64,000 nucleotides of DNA, taken from positions 10,366,501 to 10,430,500 of the forward strand of contig NC_063986.1 in NCBI RefSeq assembly GCF_932276165.1, read 5' to 3'. Below, in pieces: positions 1 to 9,761 of the stretch (within the stretch, counting starts at the first letter, position 1; every line of letters begins with the position of its first letter). The notes below the pieces were generated by a model. That model was given only the letters and a program-made list of their open reading frames with translations, did not search any database and was not told the DNA's origin. This DNA is from Plutella xylostella (Eukaryota; Arthropoda; Insecta; Lepidoptera; Plutellidae). The position numbers were made by a program, and so were the translations under genes.

Positions 1-78
1 TACCAGAACATACATTATTATTTCAGTACATAATAAAACGTATTGTATAAATGTTTAGGTATTTACAACGATTTTACA

Positions 79-3000
79 ATGTTTTTATTTTCGTTTGTGC
101 TCTTTTCTAGTTGTTTAAATGTGTATACCAAAATATCTTATAACACTCTAACGCCACCTGTGTCTAAGACCGATGCATCTGCTGACAATATTGACGGTAA
201 GTTTAAAATAAGAGTAAGAACCCATTATTGCCCAAATACCTAACTCTTCTTTTTATAAAATAATATTTTTATTGAAAAATTTACAACAGTTAGATGTATA
301 CATACATACAATAACGTGAATTTAAAAAGCTTACAAAAAGTATTATCTACCAGTTAACCTGCAACAAAATTAAAACGTGTACCGTACTGAATGCTTAGTA
401 CAAGTAATAATTAGTAGACTAGTAATTATTTCTAGTCTAGGTATATATGTAATCGAGTTAAAAGCAATGCAAATATTATGCATAAACCCCAGCAATGTAC
501 CTATTTACGTCATCTAAGCACCCACTAATCACAAGGTGTTGAATGGATCGCGTCTACACTATGGATAAGTACAGTAACCAAAACGAGTAACATCAAAAGT
601 GCTGCTAATATTATTATACAACGAATCAATCAATATACAATAATATACATATTATTCTTAGTGACGTGAACTTAAGTAGCGTTGAAACGCCCATGTAAAC
701 ACTATACAGTGTGTTGCTTTTCGGACCCGACAAACTTTAAGGGTGGATTCTACGAGTAATTTCATCAAAAAACACCCATATAGGGTCTAAGTAACTTAAA
801 TTAATTTTCTTCTTTATAGAAAATCATATCTTGAGATTTGAACGCCTTACGGACATGAATGGCCGCCATTTCTAGAATATTGAGATTTGACCCCACTTAT
901 GGGAGTTTTTTCTCGATAAAAATACTCGTAGGCTCCTTAAAGTTTGTCGGGTCCGAAAAACAACACACTATATAATCCTGCTTATTGACCGTTTCAGAAG
1001 TAGCAAAGATGTGTCTCCTCAACCCTCAGAGGGGCCCTTGCAGGGCCGGCCTCCAGATGCACTACTTCAACGCCAAGGACATGAACTGCGCCTCCACATT
1101 CACGTGGGGGGGGTGCCAGGGGAACGGCAACCGGTTTGATACAGAGGAAGAGTGCGAAGAGCAGTGCTTCCGGGCTAGATATAGTTTGTTCTGTCTATGT
1201 ATATTCTATTCTGGGGAGGAGTGGGGGGGGAGATGAAGCTACTATACGAGGATCTCGAGAGGAAACTTTGTTTATATCCCCCTAATTCACCTTAGCCAGC
1301 CTGTACCAACTACTGTGTAAGGGTGCTTACAAAGGGATCGGGTTCCCTGTATCTACCTGTACCGGTAACCTAATTATGCGAAAGCGCTCACGGAGTATTT
1401 CCCGGATTTTTTATTATCATGAGCGCTTTCGCATAATTAGGTTACCGGTACAGGTAGATATAGGGAACCCGTTTCTCTGTGTAAGCACCCTTAATTGGGA
1501 GTTGCAAAAGCGGAGATCTTTATTTTGAATAGCACATTTCTTGTGATTGAAAGCTATGGTGCCAGGGGGTAAGTAATACGAGGTATAAAAACGTATGGTA
1601 TAACATTCACAAGGTATACGCCCATATGATATAAATTTATTAAGTATAACGATCACTGTGCATAACAAACGAAAGGCTAATTTTTACTAAATACCTAATT
1701 TCGTAAAGAATAACGTTCAAAAAGTATAATTTCAATTGATATAACGATTAAAATGCATAACGTTCATAATATATAACGTTTATAACATATATTCTACAAC
1801 GGATATACCTAATTATCATAATGTATAATGCACAAATAGTATAAAAGATTGTCGTATCGTATTTTCATTATTATTGACGTTATGTGGGGGGAACGCTCCG
1901 CTCCGCTTCGCTGCGCTTCGCTTTGGTTTCGACGAACATGTGCACCTAACACGCTCCTCCTCGCTTTGCTCGTCGTCGCACCTATCTTTAGGTTTTGGTA
2001 CTAGGGGTTTTCACACCGTTATTATTATTGAAGCTATGTTGGGAGACGCTCCGCTCCGCTCCGCTTTGGTTTCATCGAACATGTGCACCTAACACGCTCC
2101 TCCTCGCTTTGCTCGTCGTCGCACCTATCTTTAGATTTTGGTACTAGGGGTTTTCACACCGTTATTATTATTGAAGCTATGTTGGGAGACGCTCCGCTCC
2201 GCTCCGCTTTGGTTTCGACGAACATGTGCACCTAACACGCTCCTCCTCGCTTTGCTCGTCGTCGCACCTATCTTTAGGTTTTGGTACTACTGGTTTTCAC
2301 ACCGTTATTATTATTGAAGCTATGTTGGGAGACGCTCCGCTTTGGTTTCGACTAACATGTGCATCTAATACGCTCCTCTTCGCTTTGCTCGTCGTCGCAC
2401 CTATCTTTAGGTTTTGGTGCTAGGGGGTTTGACGGTGTTGGGTAATTAAAAACAGATTATGTTATATGTTAAGTATTATGTTTTATGAACTTTATACTAA
2501 ATGATAGTATATATTTTAAACGATATACGTACTGTATGTTATACGAATTGATATTAGTCCTCGTAAGTATTATATATTTTGATATTATATCAAATGTACG
2601 TTATACCAATTGAATCTTATACCTTATGAAAATATAGATTTTGTTGTTATACGTAACGTTCATTAGGTATATGTTGTGAACGTTATTAATGTGAAATTAT
2701 ACATTTCGTTTTTATACGTCGCAATACGCACCCGGTGCCAGGACGACATGTTGAGGTCACCAAAGGCAAACGAAGTGTCCCATCGTCACTACTGATTTCT
2801 ATGTATTCGTATGGCATTAGATTCTAGGCAAATGATGATTGCTGATTGTGACCTCATACAGAAAAGCAGTACTTGTTACGGTGTTGCAAAAAGGGCATAA
2901 TATGCCGAAACCTACTATACAGGGTGTTGCAAAAAGGGTATACTAAGCCGAAACCAGCATGTGCATCATGTTATATCTAAGCCCGAAACTGAAATCAGAA

Positions 3001-4099
3001 TTTCAAAATTCGCGAAAAAAAAATCATTTTCCATAGAAACTTAGTTGGTCACGTGACTTTTTACTATGGAGAATGAATATTTTTTTTCGCGAATTTTGAA
3101 ATTCTGATTTCAGATTCGGGCTTAGATATAACATGCTGCACATGCTTGTTTCGGCTTAGTATACCCTTTTTGCAACATCCTGTATATGAAGCATGTTATA
3201 TTTAATCTCAAAATTCAAGAAAAAAACATCATTCTCCATATTAAAAAGTCACTTGACTAACGACTAACCAAGTTTCTATGGAAAATAAGTAGGTTTCAAC
3301 TAAGTTATACCCCTTTTGCAAAAATTGTGAAGTATATATACATTCTCTCAAAAAGTCACTTGACTAATGACTAACCAAGTTTCTATGGAAAATAATATTT
3401 ATGTAAGTTTCGGCTAAGTACGAGTATACCCTTTTAGAAAAATCCTGTTCTTGTTGATTCCTTTTTTCAGGAAGGCGCCCAGAGCACTGTCTTCTGAACT
3501 TTGATTACGGACGTTGCTTCGGTGAAATCAAGCGATGGTACTACGACAGGGTGTATGGAGATTGCAAGGAAACCATGTACTCTGGGTGCGGTGGCAACGC
3601 CAACCGATTCGGCAGTAAGGCTGAAGTAAGTTTCTTCATAACTAAACACAGCAATATTAAAATTAAGTGTATTTAGAAAGTTGAATGAGTATTGCTGTGC
3701 GTAATTAGTGGCCAGCTTTTAGGTTTGTCTGTTGTTTGTCTATTATAGACCAAATAGAAGTCTTTAATGCATAGGGACTGATTTTTCAATAGTCAGATAA
3801 GTGTTATATCTTAGTAATAACACTCGGTCGCCACAACACTCAGTCCTCGGCCTTCCTCATCCAACCACTACCGGCCACCCGTCTAAGGTCATCCGTCCAG
3901 CGGGCAGGAGGGCGTCCCACGCTGCGTTTGCCTGTTCGTGGTCTCCACTCGAGAACCCGTCTACCACAACGGTTATCGGTTCTTCGGCAGATATGACCAG
4001 CCTTTAATTCTTTCGAGCCTAATAATTTATTTTATTTTACAGTGTGACCAGGCGTGCGTAAAGGATCACCGTAAAGCGCCATACAAGCCGACCGAGTGA
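79..4099 (+). CDS. secreted two-domain Kunitz serine-protease inhibitor, four exons
   Basis: The coding sequence joins exons 79-196, 998-1183, 3471-3625 and 4043-4099 (516 nt, 171 aa). Intron phases 1, 1 and 0 agree and the stop is TGA at 4097-4099. The ATG at 79 opens a hydrophobic stretch (MFLFSFVLFSS...) typical of a signal peptide, so the product is probably secreted. Domain 1 has cysteines at about residues 45, 54, 70, 79, 92 and 96, and domain 2 at 108, 117, 133, 141, 154 and 158, the BPTI/Kunitz pattern. The residue after the second cysteine (P1) is Arg in domain 1 and Phe in domain 2. By family knowledge this suggests trypsin-like and chymotrypsin-like targets respectively. Domain 1 has eight residues between its third and fourth cysteines instead of the usual seven. 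The exon 2 donor (GTTTGT) is weak but is the one that keeps the frame. An upstream non-coding exon beyond the window edge is possible. Confidence 0.88.
197..706. other. first part of Kunitz intron 1, no recognised element
   Basis: The intron opens with a good donor (GTAAGT at 197). AT-rich sequence follows, with no ORF, tRNA-like box or clear inverted repeat that I can see, up to the MITE at 707. Confidence 0.5.
707..970. mobile_element. 264-bp MITE with TA target duplication
   Basis: The ends are inverted repeats of about 35 bp. The left arm starts CAGTGTGTTG and runs through GGACCCGACAAACTTTAAGG; the right arm ends in its complement, CAACACACTA. TA dinucleotides (705-706 and 971-972) flank the element, as expected for Tc1/mariner-type MITEs. 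It carries no ORF. It lies in Kunitz intron 1, ending 27 bp before exon 2. Confidence 0.8.
1320..1491. mobile_element. 172-bp foldback MITE with about 70-bp arms
   Basis: Left arm about 1320-1391 and right arm about 1419-1491 are near-perfect reverse complements, separated by a short spacer of about 27 bp. The tips are AGGGTGCTTAC and GTAAGCACCCT, flanked by TA (1318-1319 and 1492-1493). It lies in Kunitz intron 2 and would fold into a long hairpin in the pre-mRNA. Confidence 0.8.
1567..2733. mobile_element. foldback-like element with 9-bp target duplication
   Basis: The 1,167-bp element is flanked by the 9-bp direct repeat GGTGCCAGG (1558-1566 and 2734-2742). Its tips are inverted (GGGTAAGTAATACGAGG against GGGTGCGTATTGCGACG read from the right). 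Each arm, about 290 bp, is an array of degenerate units near 16 bp built on TATAACGTTCA; the right arm reads as the inverted version. The centre (1888-2429) is a GC-rich tandem array. Long arms of short repeats with 9-bp duplications are known for foldback (FB) and some Mutator-like elements. No transposase ORF is present, so the superfamily is unproven. It lies in Kunitz intron 2. Confidence 0.72.
1888..2429. repeat. tandem array of about 145-bp GC-rich units inside the foldback element
   Basis: Four head-to-tail units begin near 1888, 2041, 2183 and 2327 (lengths about 153, 142, 144 and a truncated copy of about 103). Each starts with GGGAGACGCTCCGCTCCGC or a variant, includes CATGTGCACCTAACACGCTCC and ends with a TTATTATTATTGAAGC stretch. 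Apparent ORFs across it are composition artefacts. One related unit lies in opposite orientation at 57305-57420. Confidence 0.85.
2920..3182. mobile_element. 263-bp palindromic MITE plus degraded relatives on both sides
   Basis: The element runs from CAGGGTGTTGC to GCAACATCCTG with TA flanks (2918-2919 and 3183-3184). Almost its whole length is an inverted repeat. A partial copy of the left end lies at about 2875-2915. Two degraded relatives with the same internal motifs (GACTAACCAAGTTTCTATGG) occupy about 3185-3450, up to the exon 3 acceptor. Another remnant lies at about 23775-23855. All are in Kunitz intron 2 except the last. Confidence 0.75.
3803..4000 (-). mobile_element. 5'-truncated RTE-type LINE fragment (C-terminal coding end)
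   Basis: The reverse complement reads as the C-terminal end of an RTE-clade reverse transcriptase, including RRVLEWRPRTGKRSVGRPP and ARWTDDLRRVAG, with an in-frame stop near its end. It occupies about half of Kunitz intron 3 (3626-4042) and stops about 40 bp before the exon 4 acceptor. Confidence 0.7.
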
Positions 4100-4373
4100 C
4101 TCCACCCTGTGTACTTACCTATCGCTAACTTGTTTTTACAATTACAATTTTCGGATGCAAAATGTATTGAACTAAGCCTGCAACAAAACGCGTAGTGTAG
4201 TGACAGCAACAAAACTACCGACATATTATTATTTTTTGACTCTTGAAAATCTGTGTGTTTATTGAAATAGCACTCCACAAATTACGTAATTGTATGTCTT
4301 CTAAACATCGATTAAGCTAAAAGCTGCTTTTACCAAACGATTTAACTAAATATAATATCGTCATAAAAATGGT

Positions 4374-4383
4374 AATAAATAAA
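4374..4383 (+). terminator. candidate polyadenylation signals for the Kunitz gene
   Basis: Two overlapping AATAAA hexamers (4374-4379 and 4378-4383) lie about 275 nt after the Kunitz stop codon, in AT-rich sequence. No other gene end is nearby. The cleavage site cannot be read from sequence alone. Confidence 0.55.
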
Positions 4384-4711
4384 GAATAACGATATTAAGT
4401 TCAGTATATTTATTATTATTATTATAATTATTGTCAACGAAACGTTACTTCCTTCAACAAAAGTTAATGATCAATCTCTTTTTATATTAGTCATAATACA
4501 TATGTTCCGAAGCCATCTTCAGCAGCATTTATAGATGATAAATATTATTTCTTTCCTGATTTATTTTATGGATAACTTTGCAAATGTACTTTTTATATGA
4601 CCTTATTTGAGTCATTTCAAGTAGGTATTGTAAAGGCCTTTAGTGAAAATGTTTTATTTATGTAACGACCGTGTAAAATAATTTCATACCAATATAATAC
4701 TAGGAGCCACC
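4384..4711. other. AT-rich spacer, nothing recognised
   Basis: Sequence downstream of the Kunitz gene with a short ATT microsatellite near 4410-4430 and no coding or repeat structure that I can support. Confidence 0.4.
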
Positions 4712-4786
4712 TACGTGGGTGGTCTGAAAAGTTTCCGACCTAACATAGATACAAGATTTTTTTTCTTAAAATTTATTTTTATTCTT

Positions 4787-5290
4787 CTACATAGCCTGTA
4801 AAACAGTAATTATGCGGCGCCAAAACACGGATTTATTGCGCCTAAACTGCGCCAACAGAGCATTGGAAATGTTCATTCGAACACGTCGTTGGTCTGACGT
4901 TAGCAAACGCGGCAGCCAACGCGCGGACAGCCTTCTCATGCCTAAATCTTGATTTAATATGTGATAAACACGTTTTCTGGACATTTTCATTGCCTCTGCT
5001 ATCTCTCTCACTTTAATTCGGCGGTCGTCTAACACCATTTGGAGAACTTTAGCGATGTTATCGTCAGTAGTTACAGTTTTTGGACGTCCCGAACGTTCAT
5101 CATCTCCGAAGCTCTTACGGCCACGTTTAAATTCGGCTGCCCAAAATTTTACAGTGGTAAATGACGGTGAAGAGTTCCCGTACACAGAATCTAACTCATC
5201 TTTGATTTGCGTAGGGGTATTCCCTTTCAAAAACCAATATTTTAAGACAGCTCGATACTCGATTTTTTCAATTTTCACAGAAATGCTCAC
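4787..5290 (-). pseudogene. mariner transposase, N-terminal DNA-binding part only (167 aa)
   Basis: The ORF starts MSISVKIEKIEYRAVLKYW and carries the helix-turn-helix region of mariner/SETMAR-type transposases: a first HTH around residues 15-50, the linker with RSGRPKTV (about 86-93), a second HTH around 95-120, and the WLPRLL motif (about 124-129). It then runs into the 3' end of the element and stops at residue 167. The catalytic DDD domain is absent, so it cannot encode an active transposase. It is otherwise open, so a short DNA-binding protein is conceivable; expression is unknown. Confidence 0.75.
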
Positions 5291-5381
5291 ATCGACTCAC
5301 TCAAACGACTGTAAAATAAAAACCACGCGTCAAAAATGGCTGAAACTTTGAAGTGTTGCTGTCAAAAGATGCACAGTTATA

Positions 5382-5525
5382 GTGCCACAAACTTATCTGT
5401 TCCGGTGAGAGCGAACTAAATTGGTCCATACCTCATTACATACTAATGAATTTCATATTGACATGACATAGATTATATGGACCAATTTAGTTCGCTCTCA
5501 CCGGAACAGATAAGTTTGTGGCACT
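5382..5525. mobile_element. 144-bp palindromic MITE nested in the mariner
   Basis: Arms of about 58-65 bp (AGTGCCACAAACTTATCTG... and its complement) are nearly perfect inverted repeats around a short spacer. TA-containing tips sit at both ends. It is inserted upstream of the truncated transposase ORF, between the ORF start and the mariner end. Confidence 0.8.
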
Positions 5526-5811
5526 ATACATTCCCTGACTTTAATTGATGTGTGCTGCCATCTTCACGTTGAGGTCGGAAACTTTTCAGACCACCTACGT
5601 ATTTATCTATGTACTTTGGTCTGAGCATTTTTACTTTCGGTCTTTACATAGTGGTATCATCTATTCATGTACAAATCTGTAGTAATTTCATATCCAGTGA
5701 TATGAAATTAGTAGATTATTATGAATAGATGCTAGATACTAGAACAGGACAGCGGTAATTCTCTTTTACTTTCCGAAGAATCCAGGGGTCCGCGAAGACT
5801 CAAGAATACTA

Positions 5812-6254
5812 CACTCACGAGCAATGAAAAGTTTCCACTGAGAAAAGCACCAAATTATTCCTAATCGGAAAAGGCTGGCTTAATGGCGTCTTCTGCAACA
5901 TCGAAGTATATTTAACAGAGCATCAGGATATTACCAACTCAAAACGTTACCATTTTGAGTTGGTCGTTACTATTTTGATGAAAATTTTATATGAAATGAT
6001 CATTGACTTATATATTACTAGCGTAAGGACAGGCCCAACCGCTCTAGAAAATGACACCCTTGCGTTGGCCCTAAAACCTCATAAATCTGTCATAATTTGT
6101 ATGAATTTAGGGCCAGCGCGCGGGTGCCATTTTCTTTTGACAAAACGTTCTGACGGGCGTATCCTTCCTTTTGAAATCATTGGAAATGATTGAAAAAATT
6201 GGGGTTGTTTGGGGTCGGCATTTTATAAGTGGACGTTTTCATTGCCCGTGAGTG
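5812..6254. mobile_element. 443-bp MITE with CACTCACG ends
   Basis: Ends CACTCACGAGCAATGAAAAG and CTTTTCATTGCCCGTGAGTG-like are inverted, with TA flanks (5810-5811 and 6255-6256). A second, internal inverted repeat pairs about 6047-6075 with 6107-6138. The open frame across it is incidental. Shorter relatives lie at 15803-15888 and, as fragments, near 31435-31475 and 56262-56300. Confidence 0.72.
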
Positions 6255-6256
6255 TA

Positions 6257-6765
6257 AAATCTAGCGATTCAAGTACAAATATGTGTATCGTAATAGGTTG
6301 AAGGCCTAAGCGAGGAATGCGCTAAAAAATCGGAATACAAAAAAGTATTCGAGGATTGCACTAGGTTATTTATGTAATATCACATTTTAGAACTGGATGC
6401 ACTAACGCCACTAACTACGTTAATTTAATTTCGACAAATGCTCCCTTCATGTGTTTTGTTTATTTATTAGTACATCAAAGTCCATATTTTGTCGGAGTAT
6501 AGCATAAATCTGTGTATAAGGTCACTTGGCCCGTAAAGTGTACCCTCAATCCGTCAGTGTCACCGACTTATTTATCACTATACCTTCGTATGTGTGTATG
6601 TATGTAGCTCCTCTAGTAAATCTAGATAAATAAAATTGCTTAGTTTTTTATTACTTCTAGTACTATAAAATGCGGCTCTATTGGAGTTATTTTGTATTAA
6701 TATTATTAAATTCAGGTGAATTTTTTTTCGATATTGACAATACTATTGTAATGTATTTATGTAGG
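6257..6765. other. AT-rich spacer, nothing recognised
   Basis: No ORF, tRNA-like box or inverted repeat that I can support before the Tc1-like element. Confidence 0.4.
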
Positions 6766-6955
6766 TACACACGGCAACGTTAAATGGTTGGCAGGGCACA
6801 CTAACGCAGGTAGTGTATGTGTGTGTCAGCGACGTCGACGTAATTATTTAGTTCTGGGCAACCCATACACGGATATTGTAAGCATGTAGTTGTGCCAGTG
6901 ACAATGATTCATTGTTTTTATGATATGAAGCAAAATTTTGCAATGCATTGTAAGA

Positions 6956-7027
6956 GATTGAATGGCTCAGTTGGTATGATACAAGACTTACAATAATCGG
7001 TGTGGTGGTTCAAATCCCTCTGAACTT
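6956..7027 (+). repeat. tRNA-like sequence in the left arm
   Basis: An A-box-like TGGCTCAGTTGG and a B-box-like GGTTCAAATCC are spaced as in a tRNA, followed by a T-rich stretch. The acceptor and T stems do not pair well, so I do not call it a functional tRNA. It may retain RNA polymerase III promoter potential. Confidence 0.55.
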
Positions 7028-7542
7028 ACAAAGTTCCTTTTTTGTTTTTTTTTATAGATTTAATTTATTTTTTAATATGGCTAATAATAGTATTGTAGTA
7101 TATACGAATAAAAGCAACACAGAAAGTAAATGAAACAAGTTATTAAGTGTTAAAATTACAAAATTTATTCTTGCCGTAACATAAACATTAAGGATGTTAC
7201 GTTTTTGTTGTTTTTCGTTTTAAAACATAGTTGTAGTTTATATTAATAAGGAAAATTTTCAATTAGCAGTTTTAAATCATAATAAACATCAGAAAAGGAT
7301 GGACTGGCTGTTTTACTAAAGTAAATAGGCAAGTCATTAGTTATATGAATCAACATGTTAATTAGCTAGAAATAAGATAACTTATTCCAACCTCAGTAAC
7401 AATGACATCATTAACACATTGGCTTACCCATAATTGTAAATAATAATAAGTATTTAACAAAATAACTAAAATCTTATAGAAATGGAAAAATAAAAATTAC
7501 TGAGCTAACCCCAATAACTATAATTTTCACCACTTTTTCGCC

Positions 7543-8090
7543 ATAATATCTTACCATCCATCCTTGTCTGACTTAAAGGACTTTTCATCACTAAATATCA
7601 CCACATTGTTGCACCAATCAAAGTTTAAAATAGTCAGTCGCAAAACGCACTCTGTTTCAACGATGCTGATCGGTTAGAGCAATTTTCTTCGTCGGCCTCC
7701 GACACCGCAACCCAGCAGCACGCAAGTGAACCCGTACGGTTTGTAGGGATAGATTATGTGTTGTGGCCGTAGAACGGGTGCTGCAGAACGGATCAGCGCT
7801 ATGTGCAGCTACGATTTCTCGATGGCGTGGTGATGCATCCGTATAGACGACTACTGTCTACATGTCCCGAATCTGCGTATCGGAGAACCCATAATTGAAC
7901 AGTTCTCCTCTGCAAACAAAAAAAACAAATACTTAGCTTATACAAATACAAATATTCTAACAGTCAAATAAAATATTTACAATTCTATGTTACTTACCGT
8001 TAAACGTCTTGCGATTTCACTAATTGTAATGTTTTGTTCATATAAATACGATTATCTCCGCCTTTTTGAACATGGTTAAGTGACTTTCCA
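7543..8090 (-). pseudogene. Tc1-like transposase remnant
   Basis: Read on the - strand, pieces appear in order: a first HTH (ITISEIARRLT, near 8010-8040), a second HTH/linker stretch including RAAGLRCRRPTKKIALTDQH (near 7670-7740), and VVIFSDEKSFKSD with the first catalytic Asp region (near 7565-7600). In-frame stops and at least two frameshifts separate the pieces, and the rest of the catalytic domain is missing. Between the first two pieces an apparent intron (7910-7997) has a GTAAGT donor and a T-rich TTTGCAG acceptor. Confidence 0.7.
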
Positions 8091-8378
8091 TACTGACTGC
8101 GAAGAGTAATTAATTAAATTGACAAATCACAAAGTGAATCACTTTACAGACGCAGAGGTGAATTGTCACTAAAACTAAAAACAAATTTCGTTTATTCATA
8201 TTGTATGAGGGTAGAATGGTTTTAATTCTCAAATGAAGAACGAATCATATATTTTTGGCGAAGAGAAATAGTCGACAGCTATGCAGCTTGTAGTCATTTG
8301 TCAGTTTTAAATATATTACTTTTATACTCAACAGCGTTTAAATTAACGCAAAATTTCAATTAAGTTAAATAAAAATAA

Positions 8379-8448
8379 CCATCCGTGGACTCGAACTCAC
8401 GACCTATGTTTCATTAGTCTAACATTCTACCATTGAGCTACGAAGTGT
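8379..8448 (-). repeat. tRNA-like sequence in the right arm
   Basis: On the - strand an A-box-like TAGCTCAATGGT and a B-box-like GAGTTCGAGTCC have tRNA spacing. It mirrors the left-arm copy in position and orientation. Stem pairing is incomplete, so it is not called a functional tRNA. Confidence 0.55.
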
Positions 8449-8661
8449 ATAGACACAGGTAGTGAAATTTTGCTTCACATCAATGTTATAACTGTTTCAC
8501 TAACACTACCGGTTGATATTTTTATGTCACAGCTGGTATACGGGGGGCGTTTGCCTACGCACAAACTCGTTTGTGTTGTTGTGTGTGTGTGTGTGTGGTT
8601 TGTTACTGGTGTGTAAACCGATTTCTGCGTTTATGCACACATAGACAACGTTAGTGTGCAC

Positions 8662-9170
8662 TAGGGCATGCAATACCGGAACAATTTTCAATACCGGTAT
8701 TGAGTTCCGGTATTACAACTCAATACCGGGATCCCGGTATTAATACCGGTATTAGACTTCCTTGTAATAAATGGCATATACTGTGTTTAAAGGTCGTATA
8801 CGTCAAAATAAAACAAGAAAATACAATCATATTCTGTATTTTGTTGTAGATTTTTACGAGAATTAAGTTTTAGAGTTTAAATTTTAGAATAAATTATTTT
8901 TTTACATCCGGTGTCGGTTTACGCATGGTCAACAGTAGATTTCTAGCAGGCGAAAACTGCATTAAACAATTGGGAACAAGTGCGCTTTCACAGTATTTAG
9001 GAAAACAAGGCTAACTAAATCTTAATCGCTTTATTTATATCCTAAAAAAGTCCGATTCCGGTATTACTTCAATACCGGTATTAACATTCAATACCGGTAT
9101 TGAAAAAAGCGGGTATTTTGTCCGGGATCCCGGTATTACGAATACCGGTATTGCGGTATTGCATGCCCTA
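8662..9170. mobile_element. 509-bp hAT-type MITE with exact 8-bp target duplication
   Basis: Ends TAGGGCATGCAATACCG and its complement are flanked by GTGTGCAC on both sides (8654-8661 and 9171-9178). An 8-bp duplication is the hAT superfamily signature. Subterminal regions are rich in the palindrome AATACCGGTATT. No transposase is present. Confidence 0.88.
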
Positions 9171-9229
9171 GTGTGCACACATACACTACGTTAGTGTGCC
9201 CTGCCAACCCTTTGACGTTACCGTGTGTA

Positions 9230-9700
9230 CATACTTATCATGTGTATATTTATATTGTATAGGTATATATTAATATTTCGGTTAGGTACTCAACATAGAC
9301 CATCTTCTATGTAATTCATTGCCATAAGCACTACTAATCACTTTTTCAACACAGAGATATGTCAACCACTTGATTTACTTGTCTAAGTTTCAACATCACC
9401 AAAGGTTAACTGGTAGAAAATGCTGCTAGCACCACCTCGTGCGTTCGCCTTTGTACCAATTTGCTTTGTGCAATAAAGAATTTAATAATTATAATACAGC
9501 AACAAGCTACTCAATAGGGAACAGAATTTTTAGGTAAAGTAGACATTAAAATATTTTTATAAAAAATATATAGGTAATGTATAATAGTTATACATACGTT
9601 AAATACCTTTTAAAGTCATTGTATTTGACTACTCATAACAAAGAGAATTTTCAATTAATCTCATAAGATTACTCTTAAGTAGGTAGTTATTTTAAATGAA
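9230..9700. other. AT-rich spacer and possible LINE 5' boundary
   Basis: No coding or repeat structure is seen until about 9709, where GC content rises just before LINE ORF1. The exact 5' end of the LINE cannot be fixed because I find no clear target duplication. Confidence 0.35.
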
Positions 9701-9761
9701 TAGGTATAAGCGAGGCATTCCGTGCGCTCGCGCTAATGACCGGACGTATTTACGGTGACTC

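Larger units (their letters stand above)
4714..5599 (-). mobile_element. internally deleted mariner-like element
   Basis: Inverted ends (CGTGGGTGGTCTGAAAAG on the left, its near-complement on the right) of about 32 bp are flanked by TA (4712-4713 and 5600-5601). The 886-bp element is shorter than a full mariner of about 1.3 kb. It retains only the 5' part of the transposase on the - strand and contains a nested 144-bp palindromic MITE. Confidence 0.82.
6768..9227 (-). mobile_element. decayed Tc1-like element with long arms carrying tRNA-like sequences
   Basis: Outer arms (CACACGGCAACGTTAAATGG... on the left, the complement on the right) match over about 55 bp, with TA flanks (6766-6767 and 9228-9229). 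Both arms then share GAAGCAAAATTT and a tRNA-like block (6956-7027 on +, 8379-8448 on -). The centre holds a degraded Tc1-type transposase on the - strand (about 7543-8090). The right arm is interrupted by a hAT MITE (8662-9170). The right arm also has a GT microsatellite around 8577-8599. The TA duplication agrees with a Tc1/mariner origin. Confidence 0.7.

Noticed and set aside
1874..2423. Open frames across the GC-rich tandem repeat
   Set aside because: They repeat with the DNA unit, have no recognisable domain and lie within a foldback element in an intron.
5960..6193. 77-aa open frame
   Set aside because: It lies wholly inside a MITE and crosses its internal inverted repeat.
6956..7027. 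Functional tRNA gene
   Set aside because: A and B boxes are present but acceptor and T stems pair poorly; kept as a tRNA-like repeat.
8379..8448. Functional tRNA gene on the - strand
   Set aside because: Anticodon and T stems do not fold cleanly; kept as a tRNA-like repeat.
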